A DNA stretch of 64,000 nucleotides from Eggerthella sp. CAG:298 (GCA_000435675.1 FR895150.1:125964-189963); one strand, 5' to 3'; numbered from the stretch's first letter, positions 26,808 to 36,081 are shown. Notes: generated by a model from the sequence alone, not told the origin. Translations and numbers: made by a program.

Positions 26808-29800
26808 CTAGCTGAAGTAATCCACGCCACCTTCGAAGATGGGCTGATAGAGGTTGCCCGGCACGTTCTTGTAGAGGCCAGCGCCGCTGCGTTCGCTGTG
26901 ACCCATCTTGCCGAACACGCGTCCATCGGGGCTGGTGATGCCCTCGATCGCCCATGCCGAACCGTTGGGGTTGAACGCAAGATCCATGGAGGGCTGGCCG
27001 GCCGCATCCACGTATTGGGTCGCGATCTGGCCGCTGGCCTTCAGCTGCTCGAGCATCTCGGGCGTGGCGACGAAGCGGCCTTCGCCATGACTTACCGCAA
27101 CCGTGTGGATATCGCCCACCTGGCAGTGGCTGAGCCACGGGGAAAGCGTGGAGGCCACGCGCGTATCGACCAGCATGCTCTGGTGGCGGCCGATCGAGTT
27201 GAACGTGAGCGTAGGGCACGTGCTATCCATCTCGCGGATGTCGCCGTAGGGCACAAGGCCGAGTTTCACCAGCGCTTGGAACCCGTTGCAGATGCCAAGC
27301 ATGAGTCCATCGCGATTCTGGAGCAGATCGCGCACGGCTTCGGTGACCTCGGGCGCGCGGAAGAACGAGGTGATGAACTTCGCGGAGCCATCGGGCTCGT
27401 CGCCGCCGGAGAAGCCGCCGGGGATCATGACGATCTGGCTTGCGCGGATGGCGCTGGCCAGGGCTTTCGTGCTCTCGATGACCGCCTGCGGCGTGAGATT
27501 GTTCACGATGAGCGTGGTGGGTGCGGCGCCGGCGCGCTCGAAGGCACGGGCGGTATCGTATTCGCAGTTGTTGCCCGGGAAGACCGGAATGATCACGCGC
27601 GGCTTCGCGACCGAGCCGCAATAGACGAGCGGGGCTGCGCCTTCGAAGCTGATCGTTTCAACGGCTGCGTGTTCCTGCTCGGTTGGATCGATGCCCGCCG
27701 CCTGGTCTTGCGCGGTGTCTTCCTCGTCTTCGAACGTGCGATACGGGAAGACGGACTCGAGCTTCTGCTCCCACGCTTCCTGCAGATCTGCCAGCGCGAC
27801 CGATTCATCACCGAGCGCGAATTCGTATTCGGCGGTGGTGATGCCCGCTTCGATGACCTCGAGGTTCTCGGCAGAAGCAGGGACATCGGCATCGGTGGCG
27901 AGCTCCACGATGAAGCTGCCATACGCCGGCTCGAAGAGCGCCGAGGGGCTTATGCTGCCATCGATCTGAACGCCGATGCGGTTGCCCAGCGCCATCTTGA
28001 AGAGCGCTTCGGCGTAGCTGCCATAGCCCGGCGTGGAGACCGCAAGCGCCGCACCGCTGCCGATCAGGCGCTCGACCAGGTCGCATGCTTCGCGGAAGCC
28101 TTCCGCATCGGGCAGGAGACCATCTTCTTGGTAGGCTGGCGAGATGAAGAGCACGCGGTTGCCCGCGCCCTTGAATTCGGGAGAGGTCACGCGATCCACC
28201 GGACCACAGGCCGTGGCGAACGAGACGAGCGTGGGCGGCACGTCGAGCTGTTCGAAGGAGCCCGACATGGAGTCCTTGCCGCCGATCGAGCCCACTTCGG
28301 TATCGATCTGCGCCATGAGCGCGCCGAGCACGGAGGCGACCGGCTTGCCCCAACGTGTGGGTTCTTCGCGCAGGCGTTCGAAGTATTCCTGGAACGAATA
28401 GTAGGCATTCTTGCGCTGGAAGCCCGCAGCCACCAGCTTCGCGAGCGATTCGATGACCGCGAGGTAGGCGCCATCGAACTGGTTCGCCTCAGAAAGATAC
28501 GGGTTAAAGCCCCAGGCCATGCCCGAGCATGTGGTGGTCTCGCCGTCGACCGGGAACTTCGCCGCCATGGCCATGGAAGGCGTGAGCTGGTGCTTGCCGC
28601 CGAAGGGCATGAGCACCGTGGCCGCGCCGATGGTGGAGTCGAAGCGCTCGACCAGGCCCTTGTTGGAGGCCACGTTAAGGTCGGTGACCACCGCGTTCAG
28701 GCGCTCGGCAAGCGTGTTACCCGGCCAATCGGGAATGTAGCTGCCTCCCTCTTCCACGTGCACGCTCATGTGCTTGGGCGCACCGTTGCTCGCGAGGAAT
28801 TCGCGGGATACGTCCACGATGGTATCGCCGCGCCAGGTCATGCGCACGCGACCGCTGTCGGTGACGACCGCGACCGGCGTGGCTTCGAGGTTTTCCGCAT
28901 GTGCAAGCTCGATGAAGCGATCCACGTCCTCGGGCGCAAGAGCCACCGCCATGCGCTCCTGACTTTCGGAGATGGCGAGCTCGGTGCCGTCGAGGCCTTC
29001 GTATTTCTTGGGCACGCGATCAAGATCGATCTCGAGGCTGTCGGCCAGCTCGCCGATAGCGACCGAAACGCCGCCCGCACCGAAATCGTTGCAGCGCTTG
29101 ATCATGCGGCTGGCCTCGGAGTTGCGGAACAAGCGCTGGATCTTGCGCTCAACTGGGGCGTTGCCCTTCTGCACCTCCGCGCCGCACGTTTCGATGGACT
29201 CGAGGTTGTGCGCCTTGGAAGAGCCCGTTGCACCGCCGATGCCATCGCGACCGGTGCGTCCGCCGAGCAAGACGACCACGTCTTCTGGAGCAGGGGTTTC
29301 ACGGCGAACATCGGCCGCGGGCGTTGCGCCCACCACCGCGCCGATCTCCATGCGCTTCGCGGCATAGCCGGGGTGGTAAAGCTCGTTCACCTGACCCGTT
29401 GCCAAACCGATCTGGTTGCCGTAGGAAGAGAAGCCCGCTGCCGCCGTGGTAACGAGCTTGCGCTGCGGCAGCTTGCCGGGGAGCGTTTCGGCCACAGGGA
29501 CCAGCGGATCTGCCGCGCCCGTTACGCGCATCGACTGGTAGACGTAGCTGCGGCCCGAAAGCGGGTCGCGGATCGCGCCGCCCACGCAGGTTGCCGCGCC
29601 GCCGAAGGGCTCGATCTCCGTGGGGTGATTGTGCGTTTCATTCTTAAAGAGGTAGAGCCAATCCTGCTCTTCGCCATCCACATCTACCTTCACCTTCACG
29701 GTGCAGGCGTTGATCTCCTCGGATTCATCGAGGTTCGTGAGGATGCCCTTGCTCTTGAGCCATTTCGCGCCGATCGTGCCCATGTCCATGAGTGAAACCG

Positions 29801-30584
29801 GCTTCGCATCACGGTCGAGATCGGTGCGCATGCGCATATATTGGTCGAACGCCGCGCGCACCTTTTCGTCGTCGATCTGCATGTTCTCGAGCTCGGTCTC
29901 GAACGTGGTGTGGCGGCAGTGATCGGACCAGTAGGTATCGATCATCTTGATCTCAGTGATGGTGGGATTGAGCTTCTCGCTCGCGAAATACTGCTGGCAG
30001 AATTGGATGTCGGCCAGGTCCATGGCTAGACCGCGTTCGGCGATGAATGCTTCGAGGCCTGCAGCATCGAGGTCGATGAAACCTTCGACCACCTCGACCG
30101 GATCGGGCGTAGGGAATTCCATCTTTAGCGTTGCATGCGGTTCGAGCGTTGCTTCGCGCGCTTCCACCGGGTTGATGACGTAGTGCTTGATGGCGTCCAC
30201 GTCTTCGCTGGTGAGGTCGCCCTCGAGGAAATAGATCTTCGCGCTGCGCACTTCGGGGCGTTCGCCCTGGCTGATAAGCTGGATGCACTCGCTTGCTGAA
30301 TCGGCACGCTGGTCAAACTGGCCGGGAAGGAATTCGACGCCGAAGACCGTGGCGCTGCCGTCTTCGGGGAGCTCGGCGTAGATGGTGTCGGATTGCGGCT
30401 CGCTGAACACCGTGGGGGTGCAGGTTGCGAAGAGCTCTTCGGTGATGCCTTCCACATCGTAGCGATTGAGCAAACGCAAGTTCTCCAATCGCTCGATGCC
30501 GAGAATAGTGCGCAATTCGTGCAGCAGCTGCTGCGCTTCGACATCGAATCCGGGCTTCTTTTCAACATAGATACGTGAAACCAT
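26808..30584 (-). CDS. purL: Phosphoribosylformylglycinamidine synthase, single-chain type with glutaminase domain
   Basis: 1258-residue enzyme of purine synthesis that turns FGAR, ATP and glutamine into FGAM. In order: a PurS-like N-terminal domain (MVSRIYVEKKPGFDVEAQQLL), the two AIRS-like halves (TYWSDHCRHTTFETEL, KNETHNHPTEIEPFGGAATCVGGAIRD, GGRTGRDGIGGATGSSK, then AQIDTEVGSIGGKDSMSGS) and a class I glutaminase (VIIPVFPGNNCEYDTARAFERAG, catalytic Cys in LMLGICNGFQAL, SHGEGRF). An acidic linker (EEDTAQDQAAGIDPTEQEH) joins the parts. The start ATG has TAGGAG upstream. This is the fused clostridial/proteobacterial-type chain, not separate PurS, PurL and PurQ. Confidence 0.96.
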   Translation of the reverse strand: MVSRIYVEKKPGFDVEAQQLLHELRTILGIERLENLRLLNRYDVEGITEELFATCTPTVFSEPQSDTIYAELPEDGSATVFGVEFLPGQFDQRADSASECIQLISQGERPEVRSAKIYFLEGDLTSEDVDAIKHYVINPVEAREATLEPHATLKMEFPTPDPVEVVEGFIDLDAAGLEAFIAERGLAMDLADIQFCQQYFASEKLNPTITEIKMIDTYWSDHCRHTTFETELENMQIDDEKVRAAFDQYMRMRTDLDRDAKPVSLMDMGTIGAKWLKSKGILTNLDESEEINACTVKVKVDVDGEEQDWLYLFKNETHNHPTEIEPFGGAATCVGGAIRDPLSGRSYVYQSMRVTGAADPLVPVAETLPGKLPQRKLVTTAAAGFSSYGNQIGLATGQVNELYHPGYAAKRMEIGAVVGATPAADVRRETPAPEDVVVLLGGRTGRDGIGGATGSSKAHNLESIETCGAEVQKGNAPVERKIQRLFRNSEASRMIKRCNDFGAGGVSVAIGELADSLEIDLDRVPKKYEGLDGTELAISESQERMAVALAPEDVDRFIELAHAENLEATPVAVVTDSGRVRMTWRGDTIVDVSREFLASNGAPKHMSVHVEEGGSYIPDWPGNTLAERLNAVVTDLNVASNKGLVERFDSTIGAATVLMPFGGKHQLTPSMAMAAKFPVDGETTTCSGMAWGFNPYLSEANQFDGAYLAVIESLAKLVAAGFQRKNAYYSFQEYFERLREEPTRWGKPVASVLGALMAQIDTEVGSIGGKDSMSGSFEQLDVPPTLVSFATACGPVDRVTSPEFKGAGNRVLFISPAYQEDGLLPDAEGFREACDLVERLIGSGAALAVSTPGYGSYAEALFKMALGNRIGVQIDGSISPSALFEPAYGSFIVELATDADVPASAENLEVIEAGITTAEYEFALGDESVALADLQEAWEQKLESVFPYRTFEDEEDTAQDQAAGIDPTEQEHAAVETISFEGAAPLVYCGSVAKPRVIIPVFPGNNCEYDTARAFERAGAAPTTLIVNNLTPQAVIESTKALASAIRASQIVMIPGGFSGGDEPDGSAKFITSFFRAPEVTEAVRDLLQNRDGLMLGICNGFQALVKLGLVPYGDIREMDSTCPTLTFNSIGRHQSMLVDTRVASTLSPWLSHCQVGDIHTVAVSHGEGRFVATPEMLEQLKASGQIATQYVDAAGQPSMDLAFNPNGSAWAIEGITSPDGRVFGKMGHSERSGAGLYKNVPGNLYQPIFEGGVDYFS

Positions 30585-30708
30585 GGGCTCCTACTTTCTT
30601 GGAGTTCATCGTGAAAGCGCTTGTTACGCGCTGCTTCTATGATAAGGCCTAACAGAGACCTTGCGCACGAGAACCCACGTTATTCGTACAAGAAGCAACG
30701 CAGCTCGA

Positions 30709-30948
30709 TCAGCGCCGAGCGCGAGACACGAGGTTCCCCGCTTCCCTAAGCTTTTTGAAATGAACCGTCTTATTCTTAAGGGAGATCTTTCCTACCTCGT
30801 AACCATAATCGAGGAGCTCTTTCTTGTAATTCAAGAACGAATGGTCGATGGGCAGGCCTGCAATGGCGGCAATTTCGTCGAAGGTAAGATCGAGGCCATC
30901 TTCTCTGCTTCGCTGAATGTGCTTCCATAAAGAATCGTACTTGCTCAT
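30709..30948 (-). CDS. Small protein starting MSKYD, possibly DUF7662-like
   Basis: 79 residues with a good AAGGAG site before the ATG. MSKYDSLWKHIQRSREDGLDLTFDEIAAIAGLPIDHSFLNYKKEL resembles small proteins that begin MSKYDPL and contain LTFEEIE..LG, some of which are annotated DUF7662; I am only moderately sure of that. No membrane segment or catalytic motif is seen. The last 12 residues (REAGNLVSRARR) are encoded by a 25-bp sequence also present in the MITE-like element at 22917-22941, so the tail looks acquired. Located between purL and a nitroreductase gene. Confidence 0.65.
   Translation of the reverse strand: MSKYDSLWKHIQRSREDGLDLTFDEIAAIAGLPIDHSFLNYKKELLDYGYEVGKISLKNKTVHFKKLREAGNLVSRARR
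30723..30747. repeat. 25-bp sequence shared with the MITE-like element
   Basis: GAGACACGAGGTTCCCCGCT plus TCCCT is identical to 22917-22941. Here it forms the 3' end of the 79-residue gene. Confidence 0.7.
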
Positions 30949-31007
30949 GGGTCTCCTTGGTGATTTAGGACGAAAAGGTTCGAGATGGTGCGAGAAGGAA
31001 ATCGCGT

Positions 31008-31583
31008 CTAGCGTATCTCGATGCGGCCTTCCTTGCGCTTGATCGGGCGCGGATCGGTATCGGGGTAGCCCAGCACAACAGCGCCGAGCAATGGTCCCTT
31101 ATCAGGCGCAAAACGCGCTTCGATGCGTTCGCGTTCACGCACCACTTCTTCAACCCAGCAAGTTCCCAGACCCTTTTCGTACGCCAGCAAGCAGATGTTA
31201 TTCATCGCCGCAGCTACCGATTCAACGCAGCTGGGGATCATACCTTCGCTATACGTTGGCTTCAGGAGAAATGCCAGGATCAAACAGGGAGCGCCGCCCA
31301 TCTCCTGCAGGAATTCGAGCGTTTCTTCAACCACTTCAGGGTTGTTCTTGAAGCGATCTTCAAGGCGTTTGCGATGCGAATACACCGAGGTGCCCATCAT
31401 ATCAAAGAGTTCGCGCAGATCGTTCGGATCGGTGAGTGCAAGGAAGTACCAAGGTTGCAAGTTCTGTGCGGAAGGTGCCCAAACGGCATTCTCCAGGATC
31501 TCTTGGATGACCTCATGCGGCACAGGATCGCTCTTGTAACGACGAATGCTCCTGCGCTCTTTGATCGCTTCAACTAATTCCAT
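31008..31583 (-). CDS. Nitroreductase family protein
   Basis: 191-residue FMN-dependent oxidoreductase of the nitroreductase fold. The FMN-binding pattern RRSIRRYKSDPVPHEVIQEILENAVWAPSAQNLQPWYF is at the N-terminus, and SCVESVAAAMNNICLLAYEKGLGTCW and LGYPDTDPRPIKRK are near the end. A GAGGGGG site precedes the ATG. Upstream (31608-31642) is a 7-bp inverted repeat AAGCACC/GGTGCTT with a 21-bp spacer, a possible operator. Substrate cannot be assigned. Confidence 0.9.
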   Translation of the reverse strand: MELVEAIKERRSIRRYKSDPVPHEVIQEILENAVWAPSAQNLQPWYFLALTDPNDLRELFDMMGTSVYSHRKRLEDRFKNNPEVVEETLEFLQEMGGAPCLILAFLLKPTYSEGMIPSCVESVAAAMNNICLLAYEKGLGTCWVEEVVRERERIEARFAPDKGPLLGAVVLGYPDTDPRPIKRKEGRIEIR

Positions 31584-31840
31584 ACGTCCCCCTCAAGGCA
31601 TTACGGTAAGCACCCTTTGCACTATCTTAATACGAGGTGCTTTCATTCGGCTATAGCTGTACTAAATCATCGACGCAAAGCTTTTCAATTAGGAATAAGA
31701 TTTGAATAGTTGGCGAGTGTTGTTGTAATTCGGATTTCATCCCAGATAGTTGGTTAGTTTCCGAAGTGAAAACGCAGTAACACTCATAAAGAATCGTACG
31801 TTATTGCAGCGATATAGACCTTTTTAACTATCCAAGCTTT
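31584..31840. other. AT-rich intergenic region upstream of the nitroreductase gene
   Basis: About 255 bp with no gene seen. It holds the nitroreductase promoter and a candidate operator (AAGCACC at 31608-31614 and GGTGCTT at 31636-31642). The rest is AT-rich and featureless to the eye. Confidence 0.4.
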
Positions 31841-32512
31841 TTACTGTTCAATAATAAGCGTGTTAAGAAAGTCGTTCAAAAGGCTTTCTGACCCAGTTTC
31901 AATCTGGATATTATGTCCGTTGTCTATTAAGACCGCATAATACATTGTGCTCTTGCTCAGATTGTCAGCCTCTGGATTCATTTCTTTTCTTTGCTGGTAT
32001 ATCGAGTTGGGAATTTCTTCGATGACGGTCTCTGTGTATAGCTTGACGATATTTCCGTTAATGTATCGGAAACCTGTCTCTTCTAAAGTTTGATCAACAT
32101 ACGTTGTTTCGGGGTGCTGGTTGGCACGTGCTGAAAACACTTTGCGTTTTGATTCCTCCCACTTATCGTAGTCTTGAGGAAAGCTATGATAAGTGGGGTT
32201 TCTTAGCTCGATACTAATGGTCGATCCCCCATTATCGTATGTGATTTCAGCGGATGAATCATTAGAGTTGGATGATATTTGTTTCCAGCTATTGCTCGTT
32301 TTGAATCGAAGAGTTTCATTCCATGCAGATTCTAAAGTAATGAGATTGTTCAGTCCGTATTTCATGGAATAATCCCACGTTGTGTATATGAGTCTTCCTA
32401 ATGCGATAGCGGTGCTTATTATCGAGACGACAAGAAAGCATATCGCTATCGCATAGAGTGCCTGAGCTGCTCTGAGACCAAAGTTTGCTTCCATCCATTT
32501 TGGTACGTTCAT
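31841..32512 (-). CDS. Hypothetical single-pass membrane protein
   Basis: 223 residues. One membrane segment (AAQALYAIAICFLVVSIISTAIALGRLIY, near 14-42) is followed by a roughly 180-residue extracytoplasmic part rich in Asn, Ser and Thr (NSWKQISSNSNDSSAEITYDNGGSTISIEL). I do not recognise the family. The sequence is distinctly more AT-rich than its surroundings and lies beside gene remnants, which suggests recent acquisition. A possible mobile-element end (GGCCCTGTCCCATTATTGG) is about 50 bp upstream of its start. Confidence 0.6.
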   Translation of the reverse strand: MNVPKWMEANFGLRAAQALYAIAICFLVVSIISTAIALGRLIYTTWDYSMKYGLNNLITLESAWNETLRFKTSNSWKQISSNSNDSSAEITYDNGGSTISIELRNPTYHSFPQDYDKWEESKRKVFSARANQHPETTYVDQTLEETGFRYINGNIVKLYTETVIEEIPNSIYQQRKEMNPEADNLSKSTMYYAVLIDNGHNIQIETGSESLLNDFLNTLIIEQ

Positions 32513-32665
32513 GACTACCTCTGTTTTATCCCTGAAGCCAGCATACCTGTTTTGGAGGGAGGCCCTGTCCCATTATTGGTCTAGGAATGCGCAGAGTGGA
32601 ATAATAGCAAGCGTAAGCCATCGGTGGGTCTTATCAAATTTTGATGCAACTTTCCTTACTTTTGT

Positions 32666-32757
32666 TTAGAGCGCAAAGGGATCAAGAAGTTCGATGTCTA
32701 AGTAATCAAAATCGCGCGCGTCCCTGGTCACAACGTCTCGCAAGGTGCATCGACTGG
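32666..32757 (-). pseudogene. C-terminal remnant of a PIN-domain (VapC-like) toxin
   Basis: Directly after the CoA-transferase stop, the minus strand reads TSRCTLRDVVTRDARDFDYLDIELLDPFAL and then TAA. VTRDARDF followed by a hydrophobic L-L-D-P-F end is the classic C-terminus of PIN-domain toxins (normally about 130 residues). The first 100 or so residues, and any antitoxin gene, are missing, so this is debris. Confidence 0.6.
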
Positions 32758-32758
32758 T

Positions 32759-34081
32759 TTAACGCAGGGGGTCGAAACCGAAGTAACGCATGAATTCATC
32801 GCGCAATTCGCCGCGAAAATCGGGGTGCGCGATGCCGATAAGTGCTTTTGCGCGCTCTTGGTTGGTCTTGCCGCGTAAATCTGCGATGCCGTATTCGGTC
32901 ACGATGAACTGGGTCTCGTTGCGTGGGGTGGTCACGATGCTGCCTGGCGCAAGGAAGAGGCTGATCTTCGAGACGCTTCCGCCTGCTGCGGTCGAGTTGA
33001 TCACAATGATCGATTTGCCACCCTTGCTCATGGTGGCGCCCCGCACGAAATCAACCTGTCCGCCTGCGCCCGTTGCTTGTTTGTGGCCAAACGATTCAGC
33101 AGCAACCTGTCCGAACAGATCAACCTCGATGCAGGAATTGATGGAGATGAGGTTCTCGTTCTTCGCGATGACCGCCGGATTGTTCACGTATTCGACGGGG
33201 TAGAGCTGCACGAAGGGATTGTCATCGGCCCAATCGTAGAGCTCCTTGGTTCCCTCGAGAACCGTAGCAATGTTGATGCCGTTATGCAGCGTCTTCTTCG
33301 CTGCCGTGATCACGCCTGCTTCAGCTAGATCCATCATCTTCGAAGTGAACAATTCGCTGTGAACGCCCAGATCCTTTTTGGTGCTCAGCGCATCGAGGAC
33401 TGCGTTCGGCAACTTGCCGATGCCTGCCTGAATGGTCGCACCATCTTCGATGAGCGAGGCGCAGTATTCGCCGATCTGGCGCTCGGCGTCGCCGATGCTC
33501 GAATTCGGGATGACGGGCAGTGGCTCATCCACTTCGATGATGTAGTCGAGTTCGCTTACATGGACGCTCGTTTCTCCAAATATGCGTGGCATTTGCTTGT
33601 TGATCTGCCCGATCACGATCTTCGCCGAGCGCATTGCTGTGCGCTGGTAGCTGCAGGAAACACCCATTGTGCAATAGCCCTGCTCGTTGGGTTCGGAGAG
33701 CGAGAGGATCGCAACGTCGATAGGGTAGTGGCCGTCGCGGATCAGGCGCTCGATGCTGGAGAAATACGATGGCAGATAATCCGAGATGCCCGCATGTATG
33801 CCTTGCCAATAATCCTTGTACTGTCCAACGGGGCCAACGAACGGCTCGTAGCGGATATGGCCTTCCATGCGGGGGTCGAACATCTCGATGCGTTCGCCCG
33901 GAGGGCCCTGCATGAAGGAAACATCGGTGAATTCCGCATAGCGCTTCTCGATCTCACGCGTGATCGCACGCGGATCGGCTGCGCCATCGGAGAGCGAACA
34001 GTGGCTGTGCGGCGGAATGACCTTCGCGATATCTTCCACGGGAATGAGTTTTTGCTGGTAGAGCTCTTTCCAATCGGTCAT
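32759..34081 (-). CDS. Acetyl-CoA hydrolase/transferase family CoA-transferase (4-hydroxybutyrate/butyrate type)
   Basis: 440 residues in the family of 4-hydroxybutyrate, butyryl-CoA:acetate and succinyl-CoA:acetate CoA-transferases. It shows GIGKLPNAVL in the glycine-rich CoA site, the catalytic glutamate region ISINSCIEVDLFGQVAAES, GAGGQVDFVRGA, and IVTEYGIADLRGKTNQERA with HPDFR near the end. The N-terminal half (ADPRAITREIEKRY) matches the 4-hydroxybutyrate-type branch. It probably moves CoA between acyl acids during fermentation; the donor and acceptor cannot be told. Transcribed alone. Confidence 0.88.
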   Translation of the reverse strand: MTDWKELYQQKLIPVEDIAKVIPPHSHCSLSDGAADPRAITREIEKRYAEFTDVSFMQGPPGERIEMFDPRMEGHIRYEPFVGPVGQYKDYWQGIHAGISDYLPSYFSSIERLIRDGHYPIDVAILSLSEPNEQGYCTMGVSCSYQRTAMRSAKIVIGQINKQMPRIFGETSVHVSELDYIIEVDEPLPVIPNSSIGDAERQIGEYCASLIEDGATIQAGIGKLPNAVLDALSTKKDLGVHSELFTSKMMDLAEAGVITAAKKTLHNGINIATVLEGTKELYDWADDNPFVQLYPVEYVNNPAVIAKNENLISINSCIEVDLFGQVAAESFGHKQATGAGGQVDFVRGATMSKGGKSIIVINSTAAGGSVSKISLFLAPGSIVTTPRNETQFIVTEYGIADLRGKTNQERAKALIGIAHPDFRGELRDEFMRYFGFDPLR

Positions 34082-34388
34082 CGGGCCATTCCTTCCTTGG
34101 TTGTAATACAGGATTATTCGATTATAATCTTTCGATTTGCACTTCTAGGCGATACTTTTGTCCACCTCGGTATGGGATGTTCTTCTCTGATCTCTCTTTG
34201 CGCATTGTTATGTCGCTCTCGACTTCGATGATCAACATATCGGTGATAGCTGCTCAAGAAGAGCAGAGCTACGTTTTGTTGGCATAGATACTTTTATGCC
34301 TTGGCAACAGACGGGCGGCTGGCGGTTGCCCGTGTCTCCGCACGGTTATAGTTGCGGTACACCAAAGGAGCGAAAGAGAGGATTTGTC
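34082..34388. other. Intergenic region between the CoA-transferase and CDGSH genes (no gene seen)
   Basis: About 305 bp between divergent genes. It contains an AT-rich stretch close to the CoA-transferase start that probably holds its promoter, and a hairpin (AGACGGGC/GCCCGTGTCT, about 34308-34337) in the leader of the CDGSH gene. No convincing coding sequence. Confidence 0.4.
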
Positions 34389-34685
34389 ATGGAGGGGAAA
34401 GCTTCCATCACCATCGTCGAGAACGGCCCCTATGTCGTCAAGGGAGGCGTTCCACTCAGCGAGGATGCCATCGTCGCTGTACCCGAAGGTGGCCATTTGG
34501 AGTACAACCGCGTGAGAGGCTATGAGGTTGAGACTGAGTACCACCTTTGCCGTTGTGGTAGCTCGACGAACAAGCCGTTCTGCGATGCCATGCATGTGTC
34601 TGTGGGATTCAATGATGGAAACGCAGCGTTCGAGGATCAGCAAGGCGAACGCGATGAGTCCTTCCAGGATCTGCCTACGATGTAA
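34389..34685 (+). CDS. CDGSH-type iron-sulfur protein
   Basis: 98 residues. Cys54, Cys56, Cys65 and His69 (LCRCGSSTNKPFCDAMH) form the three-Cys-one-His ligand set of a CDGSH 2Fe-2S cluster, with the usual central Gly-Ser replaced by Ala-Met. The N-terminal half (ASITIVENGPYVVKGGVPLSED) matches the domain that often precedes CDGSH in bacterial proteins. The start ATG at 34389 has GAGAGGA upstream. Likely an electron-transfer or redox-sensing protein; no partner gene is near. Confidence 0.88.
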   Translation: MEGKASITIVENGPYVVKGGVPLSEDAIVAVPEGGHLEYNRVRGYEVETEYHLCRCGSSTNKPFCDAMHVSVGFNDGNAAFEDQQGERDESFQDLPTM

Positions 34686-34899
34686 AAGTGATAGGACGGT
34701 GGGGATGCAGCCCATCATCCCGTGTCAACTGGTGCTCGGAATCTTGCAGTTTCTTGGCAGTTGGCGTAGTTGGGCCGAACGCGTGAGTTTAGGACGCTCC
34801 TGAGCCCACACGGACGCTTGAGCTTGATGATGGCAGTTCCCAATATAATTTAGAGCTTCGCACCCTACGCGACCCTGTCACGCCTAGCGCACGAGCGTG

Positions 34900-35340
34900 T
34901 CAGTCTTCACCATAGGCAGACTTGTCCTGCGATGCGTCGATGAGAGCTCCATAGCTGCGCTCCTCCTCTTTGGAAATCGTAGGGATCTTCCCAAACATCA
35001 GGACGAGCAAGAACACGGCGACCGCCGCCAGAACGATCCAGACGATCAACTTCCTTACAAGTAGTGCGCTTATAGCCATCACCGCGAAAGAAACCGACAC
35101 GATCCTGAGCTTTCGCTGCATCGAAATCCCACCGCTCTGCTTGAACGGCTCGACATAAGCTCGATAGATCGACGTGCTCGCAAGCCACGAGTTCAGCCGG
35201 CTTGAGCTGCGCGAATAAAGAAACGCCGCGAGCAGCACAAAGGGTGTCGTGGGCAGAACCGGGACGAACACGCCCACGGCGCCGAGCGCAAGGCAGATAC
35301 TCCCCGCAATGATGAGCGCGACTTTCCTGATCGACTGCAT
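34900..35340 (-). CDS. DUF454/YbaN-family membrane protein
   Basis: 146 residues with two N-terminal membrane segments around the conserved signature (LALGAVGVFVPVLPTTPFVLLAAFLYSRSSSRL), then a cytoplasmic stretch (WLASTSIYRAYVEPF) and two C-terminal segments. This is the YbaN/DUF454 layout. Function of the family is not established. Monocistronic. Confidence 0.85.
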   Translation of the reverse strand: MQSIRKVALIIAGSICLALGAVGVFVPVLPTTPFVLLAAFLYSRSSSRLNSWLASTSIYRAYVEPFKQSGGISMQRKLRIVSVSFAVMAISALLVRKLIVWIVLAAVAVFLLVLMFGKIPTISKEEERSYGALIDASQDKSAYGED

Positions 35341-35532
35341 GCTCGTGCCTTTCGGATGGTTCTTGCGAGACGGCCCTTAAGAAATGTCCCGGAAAATGGC
35401 TCCGGGTGGTTCTAGGAGAATGCTACTACGACCCAGAAGCCGATGCGGCTGCTTTCCGACCGATGGAGCAATCAATCGCTGATGATGGTCTCGCCTACGC
35501 CAATGCGGCAAGCGTTATTCGGGCATCCTCGT

Positions 35533-36012
35533 TCATCGATTGCCAGTCGGCAATTTGCACACGTCAACCCAAGTGCTTCCAGGCGTTAGTTCCTCTAGTT
35601 CATCAGGCGTAAGCGCAATGGCGCTGTTCGAACTGCCGCATGCGGGAAATACCGTTTCGAAGCGGCGAAGCGATTCGTCCAAATAGATCTTGCAACCGTC
35701 GTTCACGCCGAAAGGGCACACGCCTCCAACAGCATGGCCTATAAGCTCTTCTGCCTTTTCAGGATCTACCATCTTGGCCTTGCAGTGAAACGCTTCTTTG
35801 AATTTGGGGTTCGCGATGCGTGCATCTCCTGCGCAGACAACGAGTGCAACACCATCGTCAACCATGAATGATAGCGTCTTTGCAATGCGTTCAGGTGCAC
35901 ACCCGATCGCCTTTGCCGCCAGCTCGACGGTGGCGCTTGAAACGTCGAATTCCAACACATCGTTGTCGCGCCCATATTCGCTTAGATACTCTTTAGCTCT
36001 TTCTAGTGACAT
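35533..36012 (-). CDS. YbaK/EbsC-type aminoacyl-tRNA deacylase
   Basis: 159 residues with the YbaK fold: SSATVELAAKAIGCAPERIAKTLSFMV with the conserved lysine, LVVCAGDARI, HAVGGVCPFGV (the substrate-loop GG-x-PFG motif) and VFPACGSSNSAIALTPDELEELT. The family removes wrong amino acids from tRNA, typically Cys or Ala from tRNA(Pro). The exact specificity is not clear from sequence. It stands alone. Confidence 0.88.
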   Translation of the reverse strand: MSLERAKEYLSEYGRDNDVLEFDVSSATVELAAKAIGCAPERIAKTLSFMVDDGVALVVCAGDARIANPKFKEAFHCKAKMVDPEKAEELIGHAVGGVCPFGVNDGCKIYLDESLRRFETVFPACGSSNSAIALTPDELEELTPGSTWVDVCKLPTGNR

Positions 36013-36081
36013 ATCTCATCCTCATGTTCGATCAAATACCCAAGCAATCTTACTATGAACGATAAGCTATCGGATCGTTGT

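Noticed and set aside
26898..29795. A 965-codon open frame on the plus strand
   Set aside because: It is entirely antisense to purL, whose motifs are complete. The composition (many Arg, His, Glu, Ala) is that of a reverse-frame shadow in a G+C-rich gene, and there is no ribosome site.
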